A stretch of 64,000 nucleotides of DNA from Streptomyces sp. NBC_00344 (GTDB lineage: Bacteria; Actinomycetota; Actinomycetes; Streptomycetales; Streptomycetaceae). Below, piece by piece: positions 55,866 to 64,000 of this stretch. How positions within the stretch are numbered: position 1 is the first letter of the stretch; every line of letters starts with the position of its first letter. Under the pieces are notes generated by a model. That model made no database searches. It saw nothing but the letters and a program-made list of their open reading frames with translations, and had not been told where the DNA came from. The position numbers and the translations under genes were made by a program. The DNA lies in NCBI RefSeq assembly GCF_036088315.1, contig NZ_CP107996.1, positions 5,043,501-5,107,500 on the forward strand, given 5' to 3'.

Positions 55866-56582
55866 TCAGGTCCGCTGAGCGGGGAGCGGCGCGGCGGGTG
55901 CCAGTGCCATCAGCCGCTCCAGCAGGTCACCGAACGGCCCGTCCGGCGGCTCAGCGACGAGGATCTGCCGCACCACATCGGCCATCCCGGCGTCGTACGC
56001 GGCGCTCACCGCGGCCAGCGCCGCGAAGTCGTGCACCAGCTGCAACTCCAGCTCGGCCCTCGGAATGTTCCGGCCGTCCAGCCAGATCAGGGCGGTCGAC
56101 TCGGCAAGCGACACCCAGGACCGCACGACCAACTGCAGCCGTGCGGGCGGATTGCGGACCTCCAGATGGGACATGATCTGCAGATACGCGGCGCTGCGCA
56201 CCTCGTCGATCATCGCGTTGGCCGTGGTGGAACCCACCGCGGGCCCGCCGCGCATCAGCGCCGAGAACCCGGTCCCGTGCTCGTCGACGAAGTCGAAGTA
56301 CCGCTTCATCACGCGCAGCAGCCGCGCCCCGAGGGGCCCTTCGCGCGGTTCGACGAACCGCGCCGCCAGCTCGTCGGCGGCCCGGCGCAGCGCGGCCTCG
56401 TACAGGTTCTGCTTGCCCGGGAAATAGTGGTAGACGAGTGGCCGCGAAATGCCCGCGGCCGCCGCGATCTCGTCGACCGAGACCTCGTCGGGGGAGCGGT
56501 GGCTGAACAGCTCGAGGGCGACAGCGATCAGTTGCTGTCGGCGCTGATCGACGCCCATCCTGCGCCGTGCCCCGGTCGTCAT
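55866..56582 (-). CDS. TetR family transcriptional regulator
   Basis: A 238-residue regulator. The HTH occupies about residues 12-58, with QQLIAVALELFSHRSPDEVS, EIAAAAGISRPLVYHYFPGK and LYEAALRRAADEL. The ligand domain includes FDFVDEHGTGFSALMRGG and RSWVSLAESTALIWLDGR. The start is ATG at 56582; MGVDQRR at 56558 is an internal alternative. No clear target lies beside it other than DUF4230, which it faces. Confidence 0.88.
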   Translation of the reverse strand: MTTGARRRMGVDQRRQQLIAVALELFSHRSPDEVSVDEIAAAAGISRPLVYHYFPGKQNLYEAALRRAADELAARFVEPREGPLGARLLRVMKRYFDFVDEHGTGFSALMRGGPAVGSTTANAMIDEVRSAAYLQIMSHLEVRNPPARLQLVVRSWVSLAESTALIWLDGRNIPRAELELQLVHDFAALAAVSAAYDAGMADVVRQILVAEPPDGPFGDLLERLMALAPAAPLPAQRT

Positions 56583-56697
56583 GCGAACAGGGTACCGACA
56601 GAGGCGATCCGGGTCTCATCCGGTCAGCTGCCCCCGGGTCCGCGCCCGGTGGCCGCGCGCCGCAACCGGTGGCGCCTCCGGGCGCAACGACCGGGTG

Positions 56698-57537
56698 TCA
56701 CAGGCCGAAGCGCGCCACGCAGTGCCAGACCCGCTTCAGATCCTGCGGGTCATACCGCCCGGTCCGTACGGCCTCACCCACGGTCCGGGGTGTGAGCACC
56801 CCGTCCCCGGCGATCCCGGCGCCGAGCGCGACGTACTCCGGGCCGCGGTAGCCGGGATGGCGTCGCAGCTCATCGACGGACAGGCGGAATCCGGGGTGCC
56901 ATTCCACGGGGAAGGGCAGCCGGTGCGCCGCCGCCTCCACTTCGGTATCCCGGTAACAGGGATCGAGCACGATCGCCTCGACATCCCTCCCGAGCACCAG
57001 CGGCCCGTGCAGGTGCGCCTCGATGCAGTCGTCGAGCGCATCCCGTCCGTCGGCCTCGGCCAGCCCGATCAGCGGCGCCAGGGCGTCCGCCACACCGAAG
57101 TCCGCCGGCTCCAGGGCGCTGTCCGGATAGCAGAAGGTGGCGCGCGCCAGGGCCTCCGTCCTGAGCCGCAGATGCGCCGACCCGAACCGGTGCGCCCCGC
57201 CGACGGCCCGGCGCCGGTAGTTCAACGCCCCGTACACAGGCCGGTGGTGCGCAGGCGCTTCGTCGTAGGCGCCACCGAATATCCGGCTCTCCCACCGCCA
57301 GCGGTCGCCGCCGGGGTGCGCGGTCAGGCCGCCGTTGCTGGTGCCGGTGACGAACTGCGAGCGGTAGACGCCGTCCTGCGCGAGCGCGTCCAGGATGGAC
57401 CGTCCGTCCCGGACGGCGCGGTCCGGGTGGAAGTTCAGCGTCACCCGCAGAGCCGGATCCACCGGATCGCCCGATGCGAGGGCGGCGACGTGGTTCAGGG
57501 CCCGGTGGTGCGGTGACCTGGGTGTGTCGGCGTTCAC
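56698..57537 (-). CDS. DUF3626 domain protein
   Basis: A 279-residue protein with RVTLNFHPDRAV, GVYRSQFVTGTSNGGLTAHP and GDRWRWESRIFGGAYDEAP, which match the DUF3626 family. It is rich in His and Arg, suggesting nucleic acid or phosphate binding, but no catalytic assignment is known to me. HPDR with FETGTSNGG-type motifs recalls ADP-ribosylation-like folds only faintly. GTG at 57537 is the start used here; ATG at 57564 would add nine residues. Neighbours do not suggest a role. Confidence 0.8.
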   Translation of the reverse strand: MNADTPRSPHHRALNHVAALASGDPVDPALRVTLNFHPDRAVRDGRSILDALAQDGVYRSQFVTGTSNGGLTAHPGGDRWRWESRIFGGAYDEAPAHHRPVYGALNYRRRAVGGAHRFGSAHLRLRTEALARATFCYPDSALEPADFGVADALAPLIGLAEADGRDALDDCIEAHLHGPLVLGRDVEAIVLDPCYRDTEVEAAAHRLPFPVEWHPGFRLSVDELRRHPGYRGPEYVALGAGIAGDGVLTPRTVGEAVRTGRYDPQDLKRVWHCVARFGL

Positions 57538-57785
57538 AGGGCCAGTGTGCCGGATGGACGGCATCGTGGGCACCGCTGTTTTGAGGTGGTGCGTACGCGG
57601 TCGGATCACCGCGACGGGGCGGCGGTCGAGGCTCCCGGCGCGGCCGCCGAGGGCCGTCGGGAGGGCTGCTGCGGCGGTCTCGTGCGGGTTGTCCAGGGCG
57701 ACGGCGCCGGCCCTGGGTGCCCACGGTGGTGAATGCGACCCGGAGGTGAGCTGGGCGGACCCGGTGGTTCGGCGCGGATCGCCGG

Positions 57786-58004
57786 TCAGGCGCGGTCGGT
57801 TCCGGCCCGCTTCACGTCGTCGACGAAGGCGGTCCAGGCTGCGGACGGGATGAGGAGCGCGGGGCCGGCCGGGTTCTTGCTGTCGCGGACGGGGAGGGTG
57901 CCGGGGAAGCCGTCGGCGACCTCTAGGCAGTCGCCGCCGGACGGATTGCTACGGGTGCTCTTGCGCCAGACAGCCTGGGTCAGGTCTATGTGCGCGGTGG
58001 GCAT
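57786..58004 (-). CDS. DUF397 small regulatory protein
   Basis: A 72-residue protein with the standard DUF397 pattern: WRKSTRSNPSGGDCLEVAD, VRDSKNPAGPALLI and WTAFVDDVK. It overlaps the end of the upstream XRE gene by 19 bases and is cotranscribed. DUF397 partners of XRE/DUF5753 regulators control development and antibiotic production in streptomycetes, and some act as toxin-antitoxin-like pairs. Confidence 0.92.
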   Translation of the reverse strand: MPTAHIDLTQAVWRKSTRSNPSGGDCLEVADGFPGTLPVRDSKNPAGPALLIPSAAWTAFVDDVKRAGTDRA

Positions 58005-58831
58005 GGGTACCTGTCCTCCATCACCTTGCGGATGAAGCCCGCAGACTCGTCTGGGGATAATGCGCTGGCCTGGAGAAGATCGTAGGCGATGGCGTATGGC
58101 TCGGCCTCTCCCGGGATCTCCACCAGCGTCCCTGTGTTGATGCCCTCCAAGTAGACCACTTGGCCGTTCCCGGGCAGCGTCAGAAGTGTCACCGAACCAC
58201 CCATTCCCGGGTGCGCTCCTTGTTCGTAGGGCAGAACCTGCACGGTGATGCGCGGCTTCGTGGCCATGGTGAGCAGGTGATCCAGCTGGTCACGCATGAC
58301 GAGCGCTCCACCAACGACCCGGTGCAGCACCGCCTCGTCAAGGACGACCCACAGCCACGCGGGAGTTGCTTCATTCAGAATGTTTTGGCGCTCCATCCGA
58401 GCTGTCAGCTTCTCCTCCAGTTCTGCTCTTCCACCGCTGAAGACCTGCCCGACACTCAGCATCGCTCTCGCGTAAGCCTCGGTCTGAAGCAGTCCGGGAA
58501 GGCTGTGCGCCATGTACTTGTGCATAGCGCTGGCTCGGGCCTCGTACGCCACGAACTTTCGCGCCCAGTCCGGGATCGGTGTCCGCTTGATGTGGCCCCA
58601 CAGGTCGATCAGATCCCCGTCCGCGTCCAGCAGCGCATCGATTTTGCCGTTGACGTCCAGCGGTGGTGTCTCGTTGCCCAGTTCGTACTGGGCGATGCGG
58701 CTGTGTGCGATGGGGATCCTGTCGCCCAACTGCCGTTGGGTGAGCCCCGCACGGACCCGGAGCTTGCGCAGCTTCGTGCCGTACAGCGCGGCCAGCGACG
58801 CGGACGGGTCGAGGTCTTTCGGTGCCGGCAT
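57986..58831 (-). CDS. XRE family regulator with DUF5753 domain
   Basis: A 281-residue DNA-binding protein. The HTH spans about residues 20-62 (LRVRAGLTQRQLGDRIPIAH, then SRIAQYELGN). The C-terminal 170 residues are DUF5753 (FVAYEARASAMHKYMAHSLP, ARAMLSVGQVFSGG, MRDQLDHLL, VQVLPYEQGAH). This is the BldB/WhiJ-associated regulator type that pairs with a DUF397 protein. Its start faces a promoter region with two inverted repeats that could be its own operator. Confidence 0.92.
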   Translation of the reverse strand: MPAPKDLDPSASLAALYGTKLRKLRVRAGLTQRQLGDRIPIAHSRIAQYELGNETPPLDVNGKIDALLDADGDLIDLWGHIKRTPIPDWARKFVAYEARASAMHKYMAHSLPGLLQTEAYARAMLSVGQVFSGGRAELEEKLTARMERQNILNEATPAWLWVVLDEAVLHRVVGGALVMRDQLDHLLTMATKPRITVQVLPYEQGAHPGMGGSVTLLTLPGNGQVVYLEGINTGTLVEIPGEAEPYAIAYDLLQASALSPDESAGFIRKVMEDRYPCPPRT

Positions 58832-58845
58832 CGGTGGGCCCCCCC

Positions 58846-58898
58846 GTTTTCGTTCGGTGCTCCGAAAACCGTTACACCTAGTGATCGTAGCTCTACGA
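58846..58898. promoter_or_regulatory. Inverted repeats in XRE divergent promoter
   Basis: GTTTTCG (58846-58852) is inverted as CGAAAAC (58863-58869), and TCGTAG (58885-58890) as CTACGA (58893-58898). Both lie between the XRE start (58831) and the small plus-strand gene at 58951, and could allow autoregulation of the XRE gene and control of the divergent gene. Confidence 0.55.
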
Positions 58899-58950
58899 AC
58901 CGATGCTTATCCGTGGAAGGCGAAGGCATCGCGAGAAGGGCGAAACCGGT

Positions 58951-59187
58951 ATGGGCGGCACGTGGGAGTACGGGAGTTCGGGCCTCAGTATCAGGGACGC
59001 CGAGGCCGCACGGGACGAGTTGCGTGCGGCGCTGGCGGCGGTGGACGTGCTTCTGCCCTCACTGGGGCTCGATCCGGTCTCACTCGCCAGCAGCTACCTG
59101 CCTCCGCTGGTGGACCTCGGCCGCTGCAACCCGAGCGTGGCCCGGCAGCTCGCCGCAGCCCTGCGGAGTGCGACCCGTGACCGGTGA
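58951..59187 (+). CDS. Small hypothetical protein divergent from XRE gene
   Basis: A 78-residue soluble protein (YGSSGLSIRDAEAARDELRA, then ALAAVDVLLPSLGLDPVSLA), helical and mildly acidic. GAGAAGG precedes the ATG. Such small genes often accompany XRE/DUF397 pairs in streptomycetes and may be a third member of the system. Its stop codon falls within bases of where RHS homology begins, so its own 3' end may mark the junction that truncated the RHS gene. Confidence 0.65.
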   Translation: MGGTWEYGSSGLSIRDAEAARDELRAALAAVDVLLPSLGLDPVSLASSYLPPLVDLGRCNPSVARQLAAALRSATRDR

Positions 59188-62100
59188 GCCGAAGGTCACC
59201 CACCTCACCGGTGCCACGGGCAAGACGCAGTCGAAGGAAGTCACCGTCTCCATGCGAGGGATGGACGGTGACCGTGTCCTCGAGGACGACGGCAAGACTC
59301 TGGACCCGGACAAGCGGAAGACGGTAACGGCCCAGGGCCTCAAGGCCGCCGCGATCACCGACTCCGACCAGTACGCCGGCTTCACCCGCGAATCGGCCAC
59401 CTACAACGGGGCCAACGAGGTCGGCGGCACCATCAACGACCCGTGGTCGAAGAAGACGTCCACCCAGCACAAGTCGTACGCCGACACCGAGGCCTACTTT
59501 GTGCGCACCGCTGCCACCCACTCCCGGACCAGCGTCACCAGCAGCGGCACTGCCAAGGACCGGGTCCATTCCACCGTCACCACCTACGACGACTACGGCA
59601 TGGCCGAGACCGTCGAGGACAAGGGCGACGACGCCGTCACCGGCGATGAGAAGTGCAGCCACACCTGGTACGCCCGCAATGACGACCTCGGCATCAACTC
59701 CCTGGTCTCCCGCACACGGGTAACCGGCAAACCCTGCGCCACCACCGGTGATGCACTGGACCTGCCATCCGACTCCAGCCGCCCCGGCGACGTCATCTCG
59801 GATGTCGCCACCGCCTACGACAAGACCACCTGGTCCTCCACGCAGAAGCCGACCGTGGGCGAAGTGCAGTGGACGGGGCGTGCCAAGAGCTACACGGCGA
59901 GCAACAATCCCGTCCGGCAGAAGACCGCCACCACCACCTACGACGCATTGGGGCGGCCGCTCACGGTCAAGACACCAACGACGCACTGGTCACGACCGCT
60001 ACATACACCCCGTCCAACACAATCGGTCCGCTGATGTCCGGCACCGTCGCCAACAACAAGGGCTACACGACGACCACTGCCGTGGACTTCGCGACCGGAG
60101 CCACAACAAAGGTCACCGACCCGAACAACAAGGTCACCGACTCCGAGTACGACGCCCTGGGCCGCGTCACCAAGGTGTGGCTGCCCAACCGGCTCAAAAT
60201 CCTGGGGGCTTCCCCCAACTACGTGTACGGCTACAGCGTCAAGGCCACCAGCGCTCCCTGGGTGTCCACCGGCGCGATCAAGGGCGACGGCTCCGGATAC
60301 AACACCACCTACGAGATCTACGACTCACTGCTGCGCGCACGCCAGACCCAGACGCCCTCCCCGGTCGGTGGCACGGTGATCGCCGAAACTCTGTATGACG
60401 AGCGGGGACTCGCAGTCACCTCGCTGGCCGACACATGGGCGGACAAGGCCGTTCCGTCCGGCACACTCCTGCAGACCGAGGGCTCCTCGGCACCGATGGA
60501 GTCCGACACCACCTACGACGGCGCGGGACGGGCCACCCAGGCCGTCACCAAGGTCCGCGGCGTCACCCGCTTCACCACGAACACCACTTACGCCGGTGAC
60601 ACCGCAGCCACCAGCGCCCCTGCGGGCGGCCAGGCCACCATGGTCGTCACCAACGCCCTCGGCCAAATTACAGAGCGCCGCGAGTACGCGGGACCACAGC
60701 CGACCGGCAGCAACTACACCACCACCGGATACGCCTACACCCCGGCGGGTCAGCAGAAGACAGTTACCGGTCCCGATCAGGCCAAGTGGTCCTACACCTA
60801 TGACTTGTTCGGCCGTCAGGTGGATACGGACGATCCTGACAAGGGCCCCTCCAGCACTGTCTACAACGAACTGGACCAGGCCACCAGCACCACTGACTCC
60901 GCCGGCAAGACTCTGCTCTCCGCTTATGACAGCCTCGGTCGGCAGACCGACCTGTGGGACGGCACGAAGAGCGACGCGACCAAGCTCGCCTCCTGGACCT
61001 TCGACACCCAGGACAAGGGCCAGCAGGACACCGCGACGCGTTACGACGGCGGCACCGCAGGCAAGGCCTACACCAGCAAGGTGACTGGCTACGACAACCT
61101 CTACCGGGTCACCGGCAGCCAGTTGATCCTGCCCGACGCCGCAAAGGAGCCACTGGTTGCTGCCGGTGTCCCGCAGACGCTTTCCTTCACCACGGGCTAC
61201 AACCTCGACGGCACGGTCAGCCAGGCATCCCAGCCGGCCGTCGCAGGCCTGCCCTCCGAGGTCATGTCCCCGAAGTACAACGCGCTCGGACAGCAGACCA
61301 CCCTCGCAGGCACCACCGGATACCTCCAAGGTGCCGCCTATTCCCCTCAGGGCGATCTGCGCCAGCTCACCCTGGGCACCGATCCCACCACCTCGGCGAA
61401 GAAGGCCTACCTCAACTACGACTACGAGGACGGCACCCGCCGCCTGACCCGCTCCTACGTCACCGACGACGTCCACGGCTACATGCCGCAGGACCTCAAC
61501 TTCACCCAGGACGACGCAGGCAACGTCACCTCAATCTTCGATGCCAGCACGCAGGGCGGCACCGCCAAGCCCGACAACCAGTGCTTCGCCTACGACGGCG
61601 ACACACGCCTGACCGAAGCCTGGACCCCTCAGACCGCCGACTGCGCCACCAGTGGTCGAACCTCCGCCAACATCGACGGCGCAGCCCCCTACTGGACCAG
61701 CTACACCTACAACGAATCGGGCCAGCGCCACACCGAGACGCAGCACACCACCGCAGGTGACAGCACCACCACATACGCCTACGGCACCACTACCGGCCAG
61801 CCCCATCCCCTGACCGGGACCACCGGCCCCAAGACCAGCACCTACGCCTACGACAAGACGGGCAACACCACCAGCCGCCCCGGTACGCAGGCACAGCAGA
61901 CCCTGACCTGGAACAGCGAGGGCAAACTCGCCTCCACCACCGAACCCGCCGTGGGCAGCAAGCCCAAGCTCGACACGAGCTACCTCTACGACGCCGGCGG
62001 TCAGCTCCTCATACGCCGCGCCAGCGGCGACGGCGACACAGTCCTCTACCTCGGCGCCACCGAAATTCACCTCACGGCGAAGGGCACCACGAAGACCCTG

Positions 62101-63312
62101 ACCGGCACCCGCTACTACACCGCGGCCGGCCAGACCATAGCCCTACGCACCGCCACCAAAGACGTCACCGGCACCAAACTCACCTTCCTTGCCTCGGACC
62201 CCCACGGCACCGCAACCCTCGCCCTCGCTCCGGCCACCTGGGCGTACACCAAGCGCTACACCACTCCGTTCGGCACCAGCCGCGGCACCAAGCCCAGCAG
62301 TTGGCCCGACGACAAGGCCTTCCTCGGCAAACCCGCCGACACTTCCACCGGCCTCACCCATATCGGTGCCCGCGAATACGACCCCACCACAGGACAATTC
62401 CTCAGCGTCGACCCACTCCTTGAACTGAATAAACACCAATCCCTCAACGGTTACACCTACGGCGAGAACAACCCAGTAACCAAAGCCGACCCCACTGGCC
62501 AAGGGTCATTCACCTGCAATGGAAACTGTGACGGACAGACCAACTTCATAGAATCCCATGACGCACCGAACTTCACCTCAGGGCAGACCTGGCAACAAAA
62601 GTACCCGGACTACCCGGCCGCCGGCACAAGCCATACCACCAGCACAGGCAGCACGTTGAAGAAAACCTGGAACTGGCTCACGGGCGGAGTCTATACAGCC
62701 CTGAACTACGGATCTTCGATCGTCAGTAACGGCGATATCTGGCAAGGTGTACTCGAAACATATCTCAGCACCCTTGCTATACAAGCCGGCCCGGACGTGA
62801 TTTTGGTGGGCGGAGCCGAATGCCTTACCCTATGGGGATGCATCGGCTCAGTCCCAACGGTGACCGTCGGATCTGGAATGATTGTCGGCGGGGCGTTCGG
62901 TGCAAAGGACGGCATCGAACGCATCGAAAAGGGCCTCGGAAAGGCACTCCGAGAAGCTAAGGGGGATGGTTCCTCTGCTTCGCAAGAAATAAATTGGAAG
63001 CCAAATAGCGTAAAAACCTATGGGCATACATTTTCCGATCATGGGGCAAGAAATTCCATTCAGAAAATGGCAGACCGTGCAAAAAATAAAGGAGTGGAAA
63101 ATAATGGTCAATGGCACGACAATGAAAGTGCCGCAAATATCCTAAGGGAAAATTATCGGCCTGAAGCGAAGAAGGCGTATTTGATCGAAATTCCAAAAGG
63201 TGCAGGAAGAGTGGTCTACCAAGACGGGAGGACGGCCGAAGCGACGCACGCCCTTGTCGTTCCCAGAGGGTCATCCGGACTTATCAAGACGGCGTATCCT
63301 GTAATCCCCTGA
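59188..63312 (+). pseudogene. 5'-truncated, frameshifted RHS-repeat toxin gene
   Basis: RHS-like sequence starts directly after 59187 without a signal, PAAR-like or other N-terminal domain or start codon. In one frame it runs to a stop at 60034; from near 59970 the homology continues in another frame: DALGRPLTVK in the first frame is followed naturally by DTNDALVTTATYTPSN in the second, which one missing base (expected CAAGGACACC, seen CAAGACACC) would explain. YD-type repeats (YDALGRVTKV, YDLFGRQVDT, YDSLGRQTDL) run to about 62400, where LTHIGAREYDPTTGQFLSVD closes the core. The C-terminal module changes composition sharply. ATG 60033 could start a shorter product of 1093 residues. It is probably a displaced or decayed RHS cassette. 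Confidence 0.8.
63000..63312 (+). other. C-terminal toxin module of RHS gene
   Basis: The last 104 or so codons are far more AT-rich than the rest of the window and hold a compact domain: SVKTYGHTFSDHGARN, GQWHDNESAANIL, YLIEIPKGAGRVVY and THALVVPRGSSGLIKTAYP. A spaced His-His pair, a Trp and a final I-x-TAYP are seen in several nuclease toxins of the Barnase/EndoU/ColicinE5/RelE fold, so an RNase is the best guess. No named toxin family could be assigned. Confidence 0.55.
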
Positions 63313-63322
63313 GAGGAGTGAA

Positions 63323-63811
63323 ATGTTCAACGTCACGCTCACGCCACCCACGAGGCGTCTTCCTCCGGAAATGAATCCCGGGCCGCTAGAAGATCCAGAG
63401 GATTACGAGTATCTGGTAGTTTACTCGTGTGCACTGCTGGCAAAAACGGATTGTAAATTCCATATCGGAGGATTCGGGTCTGCTAACTGGGGTTTCGACG
63501 TCCATTATGATGCATCGTCCTTCCTGGAAGAGCTCCCCCGTATGCTTCGATCTGCGACTCTCGGAGAGGATTTTGATGTCGACCTATACTCCCAGGGTGT
63601 AGAACGAAACCTTCAGTTCACGTTTTCCGGAACCGTCGTGGATATCTACTGTGAATCGCGCACTAATTGGGTGCCAGAACCACCCATGGAGTCCCTGAAT
63701 AGCGACGCTGTGGTATCGATGCTTCAAAACCTGGCCACATCCTTCGCGGCTTCACTCAAGGCTGTGGTTCCGCAAGTGGCGATGTTGCCCCCATTCTCAG
63801 ACTGGGCCTGA
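63323..63811 (+). CDS. Probable immunity protein for RHS toxin
   Basis: A 162-residue acidic soluble protein (YEYLVVYSCALLAKTDCKFH, FGSANWGFDVHYDASSFLEE, YCESRTNWVPEPPMESL). It starts 10 bases after the toxin stop, behind GAGGAG, and shares the toxin module's low GC. Position and composition fit an immunity gene that neutralises the toxin. I do not recognise its immunity family. Confidence 0.65.
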   Translation: MFNVTLTPPTRRLPPEMNPGPLEDPEDYEYLVVYSCALLAKTDCKFHIGGFGSANWGFDVHYDASSFLEELPRMLRSATLGEDFDVDLYSQGVERNLQFTFSGTVVDIYCESRTNWVPEPPMESLNSDAVVSMLQNLATSFAASLKAVVPQVAMLPPFSDWA

Positions 63812-63813
63812 CT

Positions 63814-63933
63814 GACCCCGGGGGAGAGCTGGTGTTCCTCGGTGATGCGTATCCCGGCTCGACGCACGAGCTGGCGGCCGTGGGCCGACGACACCGTGGC
63901 CGCGGTTACCGAAGCCGACATCGAAACGGGTGA
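63814..63933 (+). pseudogene. Transposase remnant (IS5/DDE-like)
   Basis: One frame reads ELVFLGDAYPGSTHELAAVG, close to the DxxPGSTHD segment of IS5-type DDE_4 transposases, then loses similarity and stops at 63931. An overlapping open frame from ATG 63845 (MRIPARRTSW, then ADIETGDGQRAYEHRV) runs off the window end. No inverted repeat was seen. It probably marks old transposition beside the RHS cassette; the end of the window prevents a firmer call. Confidence 0.4.
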
Positions 63934-64000
63934 TGGGCAGCGGGCGTATGAGCATCGGGTGGACGTCGTGGTTCAGCCTGTGCGGGGCAGAGAGCTGGTG

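Noticed and set aside
58160..59187. Plus-strand open frame continuous with the first RHS segment
   Set aside because: This part lies opposite the XRE gene and in another frame of the 78-residue gene; it has no RHS similarity, so it is not an RHS 5' end.

Overview
This window looks like chromosomal DNA of a Streptomyces or close relative. It is very GC-rich, codon third positions are almost all G or C, GTG starts and perfect GC-rich stem-loop terminators are common, and the gene content is typical of the genus: the malEFG maltose importer with LacI regulators, glnE, a glnA2-type glutamine synthetase, an F420 reductase, a BTAD/AfsR-like regulator, an XRE/DUF397 pair and a truncated RHS toxin. 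No rRNA, tRNA or CRISPR array was seen. From memory, the mal, glnE, nadE and glnA2 genes match a conserved core block of S. coelicolor; I could not check this by alignment.

Layout. 0-6.5 kb: heme oxygenase, methionine aminopeptidase, an MFS exporter, an F420:NADPH oxidoreductase (npdG) and a site-2-type membrane protease. 6.5-12.8 kb: a 1106-residue AfsR-like regulator facing a DrrAB-type ABC exporter, then panB. 12.9-19.6 kb: a 14-TM drug exporter with its TetR regulator and a perfect palindromic operator, a membrane-anchored EEP-family hydrolase, a second MFS exporter behind another perfect inverted repeat, and glutamine-dependent NAD synthetase. 19.7-27 kb: a secreted sedolisin, a DUF3105/DUF305 pair, and a tightly overlapping Mrp-like cation/proton antiporter operon whose subunits match the membrane module of archaeal Mbh hydrogenases rather than a full Mrp complex. 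27.2-38.3 kb: glnA2 and glnE, separated by a hydrolase/AraC pair, a secreted alpha-amylase and a Tat-exported metallophosphoesterase.

39.4-54.2 kb is the centrepiece, a starch/maltodextrin locus. Secreted alpha-amylase (31 kb) and a giant two-catalytic-domain pullulanase (48.9-54.2 kb) would cut starch outside the cell. MalE, MalF and MalG would import the products, and two cytoplasmic alpha-glucosidases would release glucose. The locus is mirror-symmetric: an alpha-glucosidase-lacI pair lies on each side of malEFG, pointing outward, and the two pairs are clearly paralogous. CTTGC/GCAAG half-sites occur at the amylase, mal divergent and pullulanase promoters, as expected for one MalR-like regulon. 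The ATPase for the importer is not in the window; in streptomycetes it is usually the shared MsiK.

54.2-58.8 kb holds small housekeeping and hypothetical genes (GNAT, CHMI, DUF4230, TetR, DUF3626) and an XRE/DUF397 pair. 59-64 kb is an accessory edge: a 5'-truncated and frameshifted RHS gene with an AT-richer C-terminal toxin module, a candidate immunity gene, and a probable transposase remnant at the window end.
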